From Novosphingobium taihuense (GTDB lineage: Bacteria > Pseudomonadota > Alphaproteobacteria > Sphingomonadales > Sphingomonadaceae): 52,114 nt of DNA. Below the pieces are notes generated by a model. The model was given only the letters and a program-made list of their open reading frames with translations, was not told the DNA's origin and did no database searches. Shown one piece after another: positions 1 through 7,563 of this stretch. The DNA is taken from assembly GCF_007830315.1 (NCBI RefSeq), contig NZ_VLKJ01000017.1, positions 1-52,114 on the forward strand, in the 5' to 3' direction. A program made the position numbers and the translations under genes. Each line of letters starts with the position of its first letter. Position 1 is the first letter of the stretch.

Positions 1-753
1 ATGAAAGCCCTGGTCTGCGTGAAGCGGGTGATTGACTACAACGTGAAGCCTCGGGTGAAGGCGGACGGGAGTGGTGTTGATCTTGCGAACGTGAAGATGA
101 GCATGAACCCGTTTGACGAGATCGCGGTCGAGGAAGCCATTCGCCTGAAGGAAAAGGGCGTGGTGACCGAGATCGTGGCGGTGTCGGTGGGCGTTGCGAA
201 ATCGCAGGAAACTCTGCGCACGGCGCTGGCGATGGGTGCTGACCGGGCGGTGCTGGTGCAGGTTGACGATGGCACCGAGGTCGAGCCGCTGGCTGTGGCC
301 AAGATCATCAAGGGGATTGCCGACGAGGAGCAGCCCGCTCTGATCATCACCGGCAAGCAGGCGATCGACGATGACAGCAACCAGGTCGGCCAGATGGTCG
401 CCGCGCTGCTCGGCCGCCCGCAGGGCACCTTCGCCAACGAAGTCTCGGTCGAGGGCGACGCGGTCGTCGTCAAGCGCGAGATCGACGGCGGCCTGCAGAC
501 CGTGAAGCTGGCGCTGCCTGCGGTGGTCACCACCGACCTGCGCCTCAACGAGCCGCGCTATGCCTCGCTGCCCAACATCATGAAGGCCAAGTCCAAGCCG
601 CTGGCCAACAAGACGCCCGCCGACTACGGCGTGGACATCGCACCGCGCCTCAAGACGCTCAAGGTCAGCGAACCGCCGGTGCGCTCGGCCGGCATCAAGG
701 TGCCCGATGTCGACACGCTGGTCGCCAAGCTCAAGGAAATGGGAGTAGCCTGA
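1..753 (+). CDS. etfB: Electron transfer flavoprotein beta subunit
   Basis: This is the beta subunit of the soluble heterodimeric electron transfer flavoprotein, which takes electrons from acyl-CoA and related dehydrogenases and passes them to ETF:ubiquinone oxidoreductase. The 250-residue protein has the family's usual length. It opens with the typical MKALVCVKRV strand and keeps the conserved C-terminal region around VVTTDLRLNEPRY (near residues 176-188), where the family binds AMP. The ATG lies on the first base of the window; an upstream start cannot be excluded but is not needed for a full-length protein. etfA follows after one base, so the two are co-transcribed. Confidence 0.96.
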   Translation: MKALVCVKRVIDYNVKPRVKADGSGVDLANVKMSMNPFDEIAVEEAIRLKEKGVVTEIVAVSVGVAKSQETLRTALAMGADRAVLVQVDDGTEVEPLAVAKIIKGIADEEQPALIITGKQAIDDDSNQVGQMVAALLGRPQGTFANEVSVEGDAVVVKREIDGGLQTVKLALPAVVTTDLRLNEPRYASLPNIMKAKSKPLANKTPADYGVDIAPRLKTLKVSEPPVRSAGIKVPDVDTLVAKLKEMGVA

Positions 754-754
754 C

Positions 755-1687
755 ATGGCCAATGTTCTCGTTCTCGTCGAACACGACAACGCGTCGGTCA
801 AGGACGCCACCCTCGCTGCCGTCACTGCCGCATCGCAACTGGGCGAAGTGACCGCGCTGGTCGCAGGCGCCAACTGCGATGCCGCTGCAAGTGCCGCCGC
901 GCAGATCGCAGGCGTCGCCAAGGTGCTCAAGGCCGATGACGCAGCGCTCGCCAACGCGCTCGCTGAAAACGTCGCGCCGCTCGTCGCAGGCCTGATGGCC
1001 GATTACGACGCCTTCGTCGCGCCCGCTACCACCACCGGCAAGAACGTCGCCCCGCGCGTTGCCGCGCTGCTCGACGTGATGCAGGTCTCGGACATCCTCT
1101 CGGTCGAAGGGCCCAAGACCTTCACCCGTCCGATCTACGCTGGCAACGCCATCGCCACGGTCGAAAGCTCGGATGCCAAACTGGTGATCACCGTGCGCGG
1201 CACTGCCTTTGCCAAGGCCGCTGCCACCGGCGGATCAGCCAGCGTCGAAGCTGTCTCCGCTACCGCAGACAGCGGCCTCAGCACTTTCGTCAGCGCCGAG
1301 ATCGCCAAGTCCGAGCGCCCGGAACTCACCTCGGCCAAGATCATCGTCTCGGGCGGCCGCGCGCTGAAGGACGCTGCCACCTTCGAGGCAGTGATCACCC
1401 CGCTGGCCGACAAGCTGAACGCAGGCATCGGCGCATCGCGCGCAGCAGTCGACGCAGGCTACGTGCCCAACGACTACCAGGTCGGCCAGACCGGCAAGAT
1501 CGTCGCTCCGGAAGTCTACATCGCGGTCGGCATCTCGGGCGCGATCCAGCACCTTGCCGGCATGAAGGACTCCAAGACCATCATCGCCATCAACAAGGAC
1601 GAGGACGCCCCGATCTTCCAGGTGGCAGACATCGGCCTCGTCGGCGACCTGTTCACGCTCGTCCCGGAACTCACCGGCAAGCTCTGA
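755..1687 (+). CDS. etfA: Electron transfer flavoprotein alpha subunit
   Basis: This is the alpha subunit of the electron transfer flavoprotein, which carries most of the FAD-binding surface. The protein has 310 residues, normal for bacterial EtfA. The C-terminal half holds the ETF-alpha signature VYIAVGISGAIQH (about residues 253-265), followed by INKDEDAPIFQVADIG, both part of the FAD site. The ATG sits one base after the etfB stop, so the subunits are translationally coupled in a two-gene operon. A palindrome and a terminator hairpin follow. Confidence 0.96.
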   Translation: MANVLVLVEHDNASVKDATLAAVTAASQLGEVTALVAGANCDAAASAAAQIAGVAKVLKADDAALANALAENVAPLVAGLMADYDAFVAPATTTGKNVAPRVAALLDVMQVSDILSVEGPKTFTRPIYAGNAIATVESSDAKLVITVRGTAFAKAAATGGSASVEAVSATADSGLSTFVSAEIAKSERPELTSAKIIVSGGRALKDAATFEAVITPLADKLNAGIGASRAAVDAGYVPNDYQVGQTGKIVAPEVYIAVGISGAIQHLAGMKDSKTIIAINKDEDAPIFQVADIGLVGDLFTLVPELTGKL

Positions 1688-1714
1688 ACCGGACCCAAAG
1701 TACAACGCCATGTT

Positions 1715-1740
1715 GGAGTGTTTCCCCGGGGAAACACTCC
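1715..1740. repeat. 26-bp perfect palindrome downstream of etfA
   Basis: A fully symmetrical 26-bp sequence (GGAGTGTTTCCCC and its exact reverse complement, centred on CCCGGG) lies 27 bases after the etfA stop. It sits just before a separate terminator hairpin. It has no T-run of its own, so it is not a simple terminator. It could be an RNA-stabilising hairpin, a protein-binding dyad or a dispersed palindromic repeat; the sequence does not decide. Confidence 0.7.
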
Positions 1741-1750
1741 ATATGGGTTA

Positions 1751-1784
1751 AAGGCCCTGCTCGCGAGAGCGGGGCTTTCTGTTT
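1751..1784 (+). terminator. Intrinsic terminator of etfBA
   Basis: A stem of about 12 pairs (1751-1762 with 1767-1778, two G-T wobbles, GCGA tetraloop) is followed by an interrupted T-run (TTTCTGTTT). It is placed correctly to end the etfBA transcript. Confidence 0.7.
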
Positions 1785-1811
1785 CTGCCGTTCGTCCCTA
1801 AGCTACTGTAC

Positions 1812-2687
1812 ATGTACAAGACTTTCCGAACGTTGAGCGCTCTTCCCGCCATCTTCGCGACGGCAGCGATCGCGCAGCACCTGCTCGCCTCCACGTCCGA
1901 TGTGCTGTCGTCTCGCACTCCATGGATCGTGCACTATGCCGATGACAGCTGCCGCCTGGGCCGGGAGTTCGGTGCCGACGGCGACAAGATCATGGTCATG
2001 CTTGATCAGTTCGCGCCGGGCGACGTCTACCACATCACCCTGGCAGGGAAGGGGACGGAGCGGCTGGGAAAGACCGGCAGCGATGCCGACGTGGGCTTCG
2101 GTCCGGAACTGACTCTGCAGACGAAGGTGGGTCTGATGCGAGGCACGAATACGGCTGGCGAGCCGGTAGTGGTGCTCGGGCCGCTCGACTTGCTCAACCG
2201 CGAGACAGAAGAGGCCCATCCGCTTGCGACTGCAGCCGAAGTTGCGAAAATTCGCGAGTTGCGGATCAAGAGAAGGTCGGAGGACCTGACCTTCAGGCTG
2301 GGAGCGATGACTTCGGCACTGGCTGGAATGAGGACCTGCACTGCGGATCTCGTCAAGCTGTGGGGGCTCGATCCGGGCCAGCAGCAAAATCTCGCCAGCC
2401 TTCCTGCTCCTCTGACGTCTCCGAGCAAGTGGCTGAAGTCGTCCGATTATCCGAAGAAGGCGCTACGCAAGAACGAGCAGGCCCTGGTCAGCTTCAGGCT
2501 GATGATTGACGCAAGCGGGGCGCCGACGCTCTGCCGGATTCAGGTTGCCACCCAATCGCCCGAGTTCAAGGAACTCACGTGCGAACTGTTGATGAAGCGC
2601 GCCCGCTTCGAGCCTGCGAGGGACCAGTCCGGCACAGCAGTGCCCAGCTATCACGTCAACACGGTGAGGTGGATCGTTGCCGATTGA
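1812..2687 (+). CDS. Secreted protein with TonB-C-like C-terminal domain
   Basis: Function is not known. The 291-residue protein starts with a positively charged, hydrophobic segment (residues 1-27) that looks like a signal peptide. The C-terminal quarter (from about residue 210) reads YPKKALRKNEQALVSFRL, then a cysteine-containing stretch, then RARFEPARD. This pattern matches the TonB C-terminal/energy-transducer fold found in many sphingomonad secreted proteins. There is no membrane anchor plus proline-rich linker, so it is unlikely to be a true TonB. The start codon lies in a GTACATGTAC palindrome. It stands alone, with a terminator upstream and a candidate small RNA downstream. Confidence 0.7.
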   Translation: MYKTFRTLSALPAIFATAAIAQHLLASTSDVLSSRTPWIVHYADDSCRLGREFGADGDKIMVMLDQFAPGDVYHITLAGKGTERLGKTGSDADVGFGPELTLQTKVGLMRGTNTAGEPVVVLGPLDLLNRETEEAHPLATAAEVAKIRELRIKRRSEDLTFRLGAMTSALAGMRTCTADLVKLWGLDPGQQQNLASLPAPLTSPSKWLKSSDYPKKALRKNEQALVSFRLMIDASGAPTLCRIQVATQSPEFKELTCELLMKRARFEPARDQSGTAVPSYHVNTVRWIVAD

Positions 2688-2820
2688 GTTGCATGCCATG
2701 CAACTGCAAATCCGTCCTTCGCACTTGCAGAATCGGGCCCGGAACCGCACATAGGACAGGCCTTTCAGGCATCCTCTCCCAAACTTTCCAAGGCTGGTCT
2801 TCGGACCAGCCTTTCTTTTT
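2688..2820 (+). ncRNA. Candidate small RNA, copy A
   Basis: Directly after the preceding gene lies a 17-bp dyad (2688-2704) and a small stem (CTGCAA 2704-2709 with TTGCAG 2725-2730). Next comes the element GCCT-TTC-AGGC followed by ATCCTCTCCCAAACTTTCC (2760-2789), then a UUCG-capped terminator. The 2760-2789 element recurs at 9070-9100 in an unrelated intergenic region, again directly before a terminator. The pyrimidine-rich CCTCTCCC is complementary to Shine-Dalgarno sequences, as in several known alphaproteobacterial trans-acting small RNAs. The 5' end is not defined by the sequence. It could instead be only the 3' UTR of the upstream gene. Confidence 0.5.
2790..2820 (+). terminator. Strong intrinsic terminator
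   Basis: A perfect 10-bp stem (2790-2799 with 2804-2813) is capped by a UUCG tetraloop and followed by TTCTTTTT. It directly follows the repeated element at 2760-2789. Confidence 0.9.
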
Positions 2821-2855
2821 GCGCAATTGACTCGTGGGAAGGTAGGGGCTGCCGA

Positions 2856-3539
2856 TCAGGCGCGGCGGTAGTCAGCGGTGATCTCGCCACATTCGGCCAG
2901 CTCGGCCTCGTGGCCTTCCTCGCGCCATGCTTCGTCCAGCGCTTCGGCTTCCCACTGCTGAATCGCCGGATGGGCCAGCATATGGTCTACCCATGCCTGT
3001 CCCTTGCCGACGGCGAGCCCATAGGTGCGAATGCGGAAAGCGACGGGGGCGAAGAAGGCGTCGAGCGCGGTGAAGGCGGGGCCCGCCAGCCACGGGCCGC
3101 CAAAGCGCGTCAGCCCTTCCTCGAAAATCTCCCGCACACGGGCCACGTCACGCACCAGAGCGGGCCGCATGGGGCGGGGCTTGACCCGCACGCCGACGTT
3201 CATCGTGCAATCATTGCGAAGCGCGGAGAAGCCGCCGTGCATCTCGGTGACGGCGCACGTTGCGAAGGCGCGCGCCGCTTCATCGACAGGCCAGACGCCT
3301 TCGTGTCGCTCGGCAAGGTAGAGCGCGATGCCCAGCGAATCCCAAACCGTGCGCGTGCCATCGAGCAGTACCGGCACCTGCCCGGTGGGCGAGAAGGCGC
3401 GGAATTCGTCGTAGTTGGAGGGCTTGGTGAAAGGCTCGACCCGATCAGCGAAGGCAATGCCGAGGGCCTTCATCAGAACCCACGGGCGCAAGGACCAGCT
3501 CGAGTAGTTCCGGTTTGCCGTGATCAGGACATAGCTCAC
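2856..3539 (-). CDS. Glutathione S-transferase family protein
   Basis: This is a probable cytosolic glutathione transferase, 227 residues, of unknown substrate. The N-terminal thioredoxin-like domain includes NRNYSSWSLRPW (residues 9-20), where the serine would activate glutathione, then TGQVPVLLDG and the WDSLGIALYL region that binds the gamma-glutamyl group. The C-terminal half is a helical GST domain. A second protein with the same NYSSWSLR motif lies at 16649-17326, so the window has two paralogues of one subfamily. It is 18 bases upstream of scoB on the same strand relative order (downstream in transcription), so it may be read through from the sco operon. Confidence 0.88.
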   Translation of the reverse strand: MSYVLITANRNYSSWSLRPWVLMKALGIAFADRVEPFTKPSNYDEFRAFSPTGQVPVLLDGTRTVWDSLGIALYLAERHEGVWPVDEAARAFATCAVTEMHGGFSALRNDCTMNVGVRVKPRPMRPALVRDVARVREIFEEGLTRFGGPWLAGPAFTALDAFFAPVAFRIRTYGLAVGKGQAWVDHMLAHPAIQQWEAEALDEAWREEGHEAELAECGEITADYRRA

Positions 3540-3557
3540 CGGAATCTCCTCATTCGC

Positions 3558-4217
3558 TTATTCAGTATAGTGCGCCGTCGTCCGTGCGCGGACTTCTTCT
3601 GCGGAAACGCCCGGTGCGCATTCGATCAGCCTGAAGGGCGAGTTGTGGTCCGGACGCTGGAAAACCGCAAGGTCGGTGACGATCATGTCGACCACGCCCT
3701 TGCCGGTCAGCGGCAGGGTGCAGGCAGGGATGAACTTAGGATCGCCGTTCTTGGCGCAGTGTTCCATCACCACGATGATCTTCTTGACGCCTGCGACGAG
3801 GTCCATCGCGCCGCCCATGCCCTTGATCATCTTGCCGGGAATCATCCAGTTGGCGATGTCGCCGTTCTCGGCCACTTCCATCGCGCCCAGCACGGTCAGG
3901 TCGATCTTGCCGCCACGGATCATGGCGAATGACTGCGCGCTGTCGAAGTAGGCCGAGTGCGGCAGTTCGCTGATGGTCTGCTTGCCCGCGTTGATCAGGT
4001 CAGCGTCCTCCTCACCCGCATAGGGGAAGGGGCCGATGCCGAGCATGCCGTTTTCAGACTGGAGCGTCACGGTCATGCCTTGAGGCACGTGGTTGGCGAC
4101 CAGCGTCGGGATTCCGATGCCGAGGTTCACGTAATAGCCGTCCTGCAGTTCGCGCGCAGCGCGTGCTGCCATTTCGTCGCGGCTCCAGCCGGTCTTCAGC
4201 CCGTCATGCGTGGTCAT
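3558..4217 (-). CDS. scoB: 3-oxoacid CoA-transferase subunit B
   Basis: This is the beta subunit of succinyl-CoA:3-ketoacid CoA-transferase, which moves CoA from succinyl-CoA to acetoacetate or a similar 3-oxoacid. The 219-residue protein has the SENG motif (QSENGMLG); Glu55 is the expected residue that forms the enzyme-CoA thioester. The N-terminal GIGIPTLV loop is also conserved. In most genomes scoA and scoB are adjacent. Here an 861-bp gene lies between them, with the order scoA, lipoprotein, scoB in transcription. Confidence 0.95.
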   Translation of the reverse strand: MTTHDGLKTGWSRDEMAARAARELQDGYYVNLGIGIPTLVANHVPQGMTVTLQSENGMLGIGPFPYAGEEDADLINAGKQTISELPHSAYFDSAQSFAMIRGGKIDLTVLGAMEVAENGDIANWMIPGKMIKGMGGAMDLVAGVKKIIVVMEHCAKNGDPKFIPACTLPLTGKGVVDMIVTDLAVFQRPDHNSPFRLIECAPGVSAEEVRARTTAHYTE

Positions 4218-4238
4218 GGTCTGCTCTTTCGTATCGGA

Positions 4239-5099
4239 TCACTTGATGGGGGGCGGCGCAAGGAACCAGCCTGCGCCGATGAACTGTTCGAGCGCGATCG
4301 CGACGGGACCGTCGGGGTTGCGCAGGTAATCGAAGACCTCGTCGAAATCAGCCTTGCGATCGCCCGCGATGGCCAGGACGCACCAGTCCTCGTCGGCGCG
4401 ATCGAGAATCTCCTGCTTGCGCGTTTCGTGCGGGCCAAGCAGCATGACACGGTCGATGCCGAGCGGATCGAGCCCGGTTGCCTTGAGGAGCGTGCCGAGG
4501 CGCTTGGCATTGCTTTCCGGCAGCATGGCCACCCAAACCACCGCTGTCCCGGTGCCGCGAATCTGCCGCAGGTGCGCGGCAAGGCCTGGCGCGGGCGAGG
4601 GAGGATCGTCGAGGTCGAAAGCCTTGTCGCCCGGATCGAGATCGATCAGCACCGCCCCGCGCTGGTCCTTGCAGGCGCGCATCTTCGGAACCTGAATCAG
4701 GCTGCGCTGGTCGAGCAGGGCGGAGGTGCGCGCCTTGCTGGTCCTGCCCGTCTCCGCCTGCGTCAGAACGTAACTGGCCATGGCCGCGTAAGGATCATCT
4801 GCGGATGCTTCCGGCGCGGCAGGATTGCCTGCGGCTTGGGTGATGGCAGGTTCTGCGGGCGCGACCGGCTCAGCCGCCGGGGGTGCCGGAGCCAGCAGCG
4901 GTGGAGTTGCCGAAATGCCCTGGCCCACCGTCACTTCCGGGGTTGTCGCAGGCTTTGCCGCAGAGGGCTTCTTCTTGCCCTTGGCCGCCTTGGTGCCGAG
5001 CGCACCGGTTGCCGCAAGCGGCGCGATGGCCGCAGCAACGCAGCTTGAAAGCTGCGTTGCTGCCAGCGCCGCCAGCAGGGGCAGCGCGCGCCGGATCAC
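4239..5099 (-). CDS. Lipoprotein between scoA and scoB, possible degenerate HAD fold
   Basis: I do not recognise a named family. The protein (286 residues, GTG start overlapping the scoA stop as GTGA) begins with a lipoprotein signal ending LSSC, so Cys20 is the likely lipidated residue. Residues about 40-110 are Ala/Pro-rich and probably disordered. The C-terminal part has LIDLDPGDKAFDLDDP (about 148-163), then VVWVAMLPESNAKRLG and HETRKQEI. The spacing recalls motifs I-III of HAD acid phosphatases, but motif I is imperfect, so activity is doubtful. Its place inside the sco operon with a 4-bp overlap means co-expression with the CoA-transferase, although it would sit in the envelope. Confidence 0.7.
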   Translation of the reverse strand: MIRRALPLLAALAATQLSSCVAAAIAPLAATGALGTKAAKGKKKPSAAKPATTPEVTVGQGISATPPLLAPAPPAAEPVAPAEPAITQAAGNPAAPEASADDPYAAMASYVLTQAETGRTSKARTSALLDQRSLIQVPKMRACKDQRGAVLIDLDPGDKAFDLDDPPSPAPGLAAHLRQIRGTGTAVVWVAMLPESNAKRLGTLLKATGLDPLGIDRVMLLGPHETRKQEILDRADEDWCVLAIAGDRKADFDEVFDYLRNPDGPVAIALEQFIGAGWFLAPPPIK

Positions 5100-5806
5100 G
5101 CGGCTTCCCGCTCGCGCACGGTGCGGAATTCGATCTTCTTGTCGTAGGGCGCGCCGACGATCATGCGCTGCACGTAGACGCCGGGCAGGTGGATGCTGTC
5201 AGGATCGAGCGAACCTGCTGGCACGATTTCCTCGACTTCGACGACGCAGACCTTGCCGCAGGTTGCGGCGGGCACGTTGAAGTTGCGCGCGGTCTTGCGG
5301 AATACGACGTTGCCGGTTTCGTCCGCCTTCCACGCCTTGACCAGCGCGAGGTCTGCGAAAATGCCGCGTTCGAGGACGTATTCCTGCCCGTCAAATATCT
5401 TCGTTTCCTTGCCCTCGGCCACGAGCGTGCCGACGCCAGTCTTGGTGTAGAAGCCGGGGATGCCCGCGCCACCAGCGCGCATGCGTTCGGCGAGCGTGCC
5501 TTGGGGGCAGAATTCGACCTCAAGCTCACCGGAAAGGTACTGGCGTTCGAATTCCTTGTTCTCGCCCACATAGGACGAGATCATCTTGCTGACCTGCCGC
5601 GTACGCAGCAGCTTGCCGATGCCTTCGTTGTCGATCCCGGCGTTGTTGGAAGCAAAGGTCAGGTCCTTCACGCCCGAATCGCGCACTGCATCGAGCAGGC
5701 GTTCAGGAATGCCGCAGAGGCCGAAACCACCGCAGGCAATCAGCAGGCCATCGCGCAGCAGGCCATCGAGCGCAGCGGTGGCATCCGGATAGAGCTTCTT
5801 CGACAT
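5096..5806 (-). CDS. scoA: 3-oxoacid CoA-transferase subunit A
   Basis: This is the alpha subunit of succinyl-CoA:3-ketoacid CoA-transferase (236 residues, normal length). It carries the glycine-rich CoA-binding start GGFGLCGIPERLL (about residues 26-38) and the SNNAGIDNEGIGKLL region typical of the family. It is the first gene of the operon and faces a LysR regulator across a 94-bp divergent promoter region. It likely serves ketone-body, butyrate or aromatic breakdown intermediates; the exact substrate cannot be read from sequence. Confidence 0.95.
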   Translation of the reverse strand: MSKKLYPDATAALDGLLRDGLLIACGGFGLCGIPERLLDAVRDSGVKDLTFASNNAGIDNEGIGKLLRTRQVSKMISSYVGENKEFERQYLSGELEVEFCPQGTLAERMRAGGAGIPGFYTKTGVGTLVAEGKETKIFDGQEYVLERGIFADLALVKAWKADETGNVVFRKTARNFNVPAATCGKVCVVEVEEIVPAGSLDPDSIHLPGVYVQRMIVGAPYDKKIEFRTVREREAA

Positions 5807-5871
5807 TCAGGACTCTCCCTTTTCGCTGACGCGCTTAGCACAGGCGACAAATTGAAAAGAGCGATTGTTTT

Positions 5872-5887
5872 TTATCGCAATCGATAA
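5872..5887. promoter_or_regulatory. Dyad in the scoA/LysR divergent promoter
   Basis: A 16-bp inverted repeat (TTATCG-CAAT-CGATAA) lies 13 bases before the LysR start and 65 bases before scoA. It fits the T-N11-A style of LysR-type regulator sites. The position suggests autoregulation and control of the sco operon. Confidence 0.5.
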
Positions 5888-5900
5888 CAGTCTCTGATCA

Positions 5901-6773
5901 ATGAAGCGCATTGCTCTCTATCACCTCGAAACCTTGCTGTGGATCGCCCGGCTGGGAACGTTCCGTGCGGCGGCCGAGCGGCTCAACACCACTCAGCCCG
6001 CAATCTCGGCCCGCGTGCGCGAGATCGAGGACCAGCTTGGCATTGCCGTGTTCCGCAGGGAAGGGCGTAACATGGTGCTCACCGCAAGGGGAAGGCGGCT
6101 TGTGCAGGAATGCGAGCCGCTGTGGGCCGGATTCGAAAAGGCACTGCTGACGGCCTCGGGCTTCGAAGGTGCGACCGGCGTGGTGCGCATCGGCAGTGGC
6201 GAGATTGCTGCGGCGTCGTGCCTGCCGGGTTTCGTCCATGCGGTGGAGCGGGAACTGCCGGGGGTTACGCTCGAGCTTGAGCTGGACCTGACTGCGCGCA
6301 TGTTCCAGCAGTTGCTCGGCGGGACGATCGATCTGGCGTTTCTGGCGGGGCCGGTGGCGAGCCCCGGCATCCGGACGGCCCCGATCGGCGCGGTGGGGCT
6401 GGTCTGGGTGGCGAGTGCGGCGACCGTTCGGGCGGGAGGCTTTGACCAATCGCTGCCGGTCTGGTCGATCCCCGATCACTCGCCGCTGCATGGCGTGACG
6501 GTGGGTTCGCTCTCGGCGCACGGGATCGTTCCGCGCTCGCTTGGCACCTGCAACAACGTGCGTACCCTGATAGACATCGTGAGTGGCGGGGGCGGGGCTG
6601 CGGTGCTGCCCGAGCCGATGGTGCGGCAGATGCTGGAGAGCGGTGCCCTGGCCGAAGTGCTGCCTCGACCAGACCGGACGATCCAGTTTGAAGCGGCGAT
6701 CCGCCGGACGGAGAGCGATCCGCTGGTGCTCGAACTGTTCCGGCGCGCAGGGGAGTTGCGGATCGAGTCCTAG
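5901..6773 (+). CDS. LysR-type transcriptional regulator, divergent from scoA
   Basis: This 290-residue protein has an N-terminal winged helix-turn-helix (residues about 5-64, with GTFRAAAERLNTTQPAISAR and the wing FRREGRNMVLTARG) and a LysR substrate-binding domain (about 90-285). It is transcribed away from scoA, and a dyad lies in the shared promoter. Inference: it senses a metabolite of the 3-oxoacid pathway and controls scoA-lipoprotein-scoB. Its 3' end overlaps the convergent HAD gene by 4 bp. Confidence 0.9.
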   Translation: MKRIALYHLETLLWIARLGTFRAAAERLNTTQPAISARVREIEDQLGIAVFRREGRNMVLTARGRRLVQECEPLWAGFEKALLTASGFEGATGVVRIGSGEIAAASCLPGFVHAVERELPGVTLELELDLTARMFQQLLGGTIDLAFLAGPVASPGIRTAPIGAVGLVWVASAATVRAGGFDQSLPVWSIPDHSPLHGVTVGSLSAHGIVPRSLGTCNNVRTLIDIVSGGGGAAVLPEPMVRQMLESGALAEVLPRPDRTIQFEAAIRRTESDPLVLELFRRAGELRIES

Positions 6774-7414
6774 AACGTGAGGCCTAGCACTGTGCCAAGG
6801 TCTGCCAGCGCCTGTTCGCCGCTCGTCACCTTGATCGCCTTCATGCCGAGGGCGGCTGCGGGTTTGCAGTTGATGCCGAGGTCGTCGAGATAGACGCATT
6901 GATCGGGCGCGAGGCCCAGCGCTTCGCACATCATCAGGTAGATACGCGGATCAGGCTTGCGCACGCCGGCCTTGCTGCTCTCGATCACGTGTTCGAAGCG
7001 GGCGAAGATCTGCTCCAGTTCGTCATGGGCATCGGCGCTGCGGGCCATTCCGGCGCCGTGGCCTGCTGGGACGTTGTTGGTGATGCAGCCGAGGCGATAG
7101 CCATCGGACTTGAGCCGGTCGAGCGCGGAGACCATGGCCGGTCGGACGGCGCCTGCCAGGACGGCGAGGACCGAGGCGCCCTCGAGATCATGGCCGAGGG
7201 CTTTCGCTTCGGCGCGGAACATCGTGTCGAAGGTGGCGCTGTCGATCTCGGCGCGCTCGAACAGGGCCCAGGCGTTGCTGTCGCCATTGCGGGCGTTGAC
7301 CGAGCGGATGAAATCCTTCGGCAGGCAGCGCTCCGACTCGAGCCGGTTGAAGGCCTCGAACGGTGAGGACGTGATCACGCCGCCGAAATCGAAAATCACC
7401 GCTGCGTAGGCCAT
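6770..7414 (-). CDS. HAD-superfamily hydrolase (subfamily IA)
   Basis: This is a 214-residue HAD hydrolase of unknown substrate. Motif I is FDFGGVIT, with Asp9 as the nucleophile and glycine where the second Asp often stands. Motif II is CITNNVP, motif III is the Lys in AGVRKPDPRIY, and motif IV is VYLDDLGIN. This set resembles YihX-like and epoxide-hydrolase-N-domain-like phosphatases. The motifs are complete enough for an active enzyme, although replacement of the second Asp may change specificity. It is convergent with the LysR gene and shares 4 bp with it. Confidence 0.85.
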   Translation of the reverse strand: MAYAAVIFDFGGVITSSPFEAFNRLESERCLPKDFIRSVNARNGDSNAWALFERAEIDSATFDTMFRAEAKALGHDLEGASVLAVLAGAVRPAMVSALDRLKSDGYRLGCITNNVPAGHGAGMARSADAHDELEQIFARFEHVIESSKAGVRKPDPRIYLMMCEALGLAPDQCVYLDDLGINCKPAAALGMKAIKVTSGEQALADLGTVLGLTF

Positions 7415-7492
7415 CGAAACTCCCGTGCTTGTGCCGCCCGAGCCTTAACCGCCTGATGAAATCGGGCAAGCCTGCGATTTTGGCCAATCGAT

Positions 7493-7506
7493 TTGACGCA
7501 GGTCAT
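7493..7506. promoter_or_regulatory. FNR/FixK-like site upstream of the universal stress gene
   Basis: TTGAC-GCAG-GTCAT is one base from the perfect dyad TTGAC-N4-GTCAA used by CRP/FNR-family regulators such as FixK and NnrR in alphaproteobacteria. It lies 57 bases before the start codon of the universal stress protein gene, a common class of low-oxygen target. Confidence 0.5.
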
Positions 7507-7563
7507 GGCGGGGCGAGCGATCCGGCAGCACGATCGGCATATTGAAAAGACAGGAGGATCCCG

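Noticed and set aside
5872..5887. Reading the TTATCG/CGATAA dyad as a general CRP or Fur site
   Set aside because: The half-sites do not match TGTGA or GATAAT patterns; a LysR-type site fits the position better.
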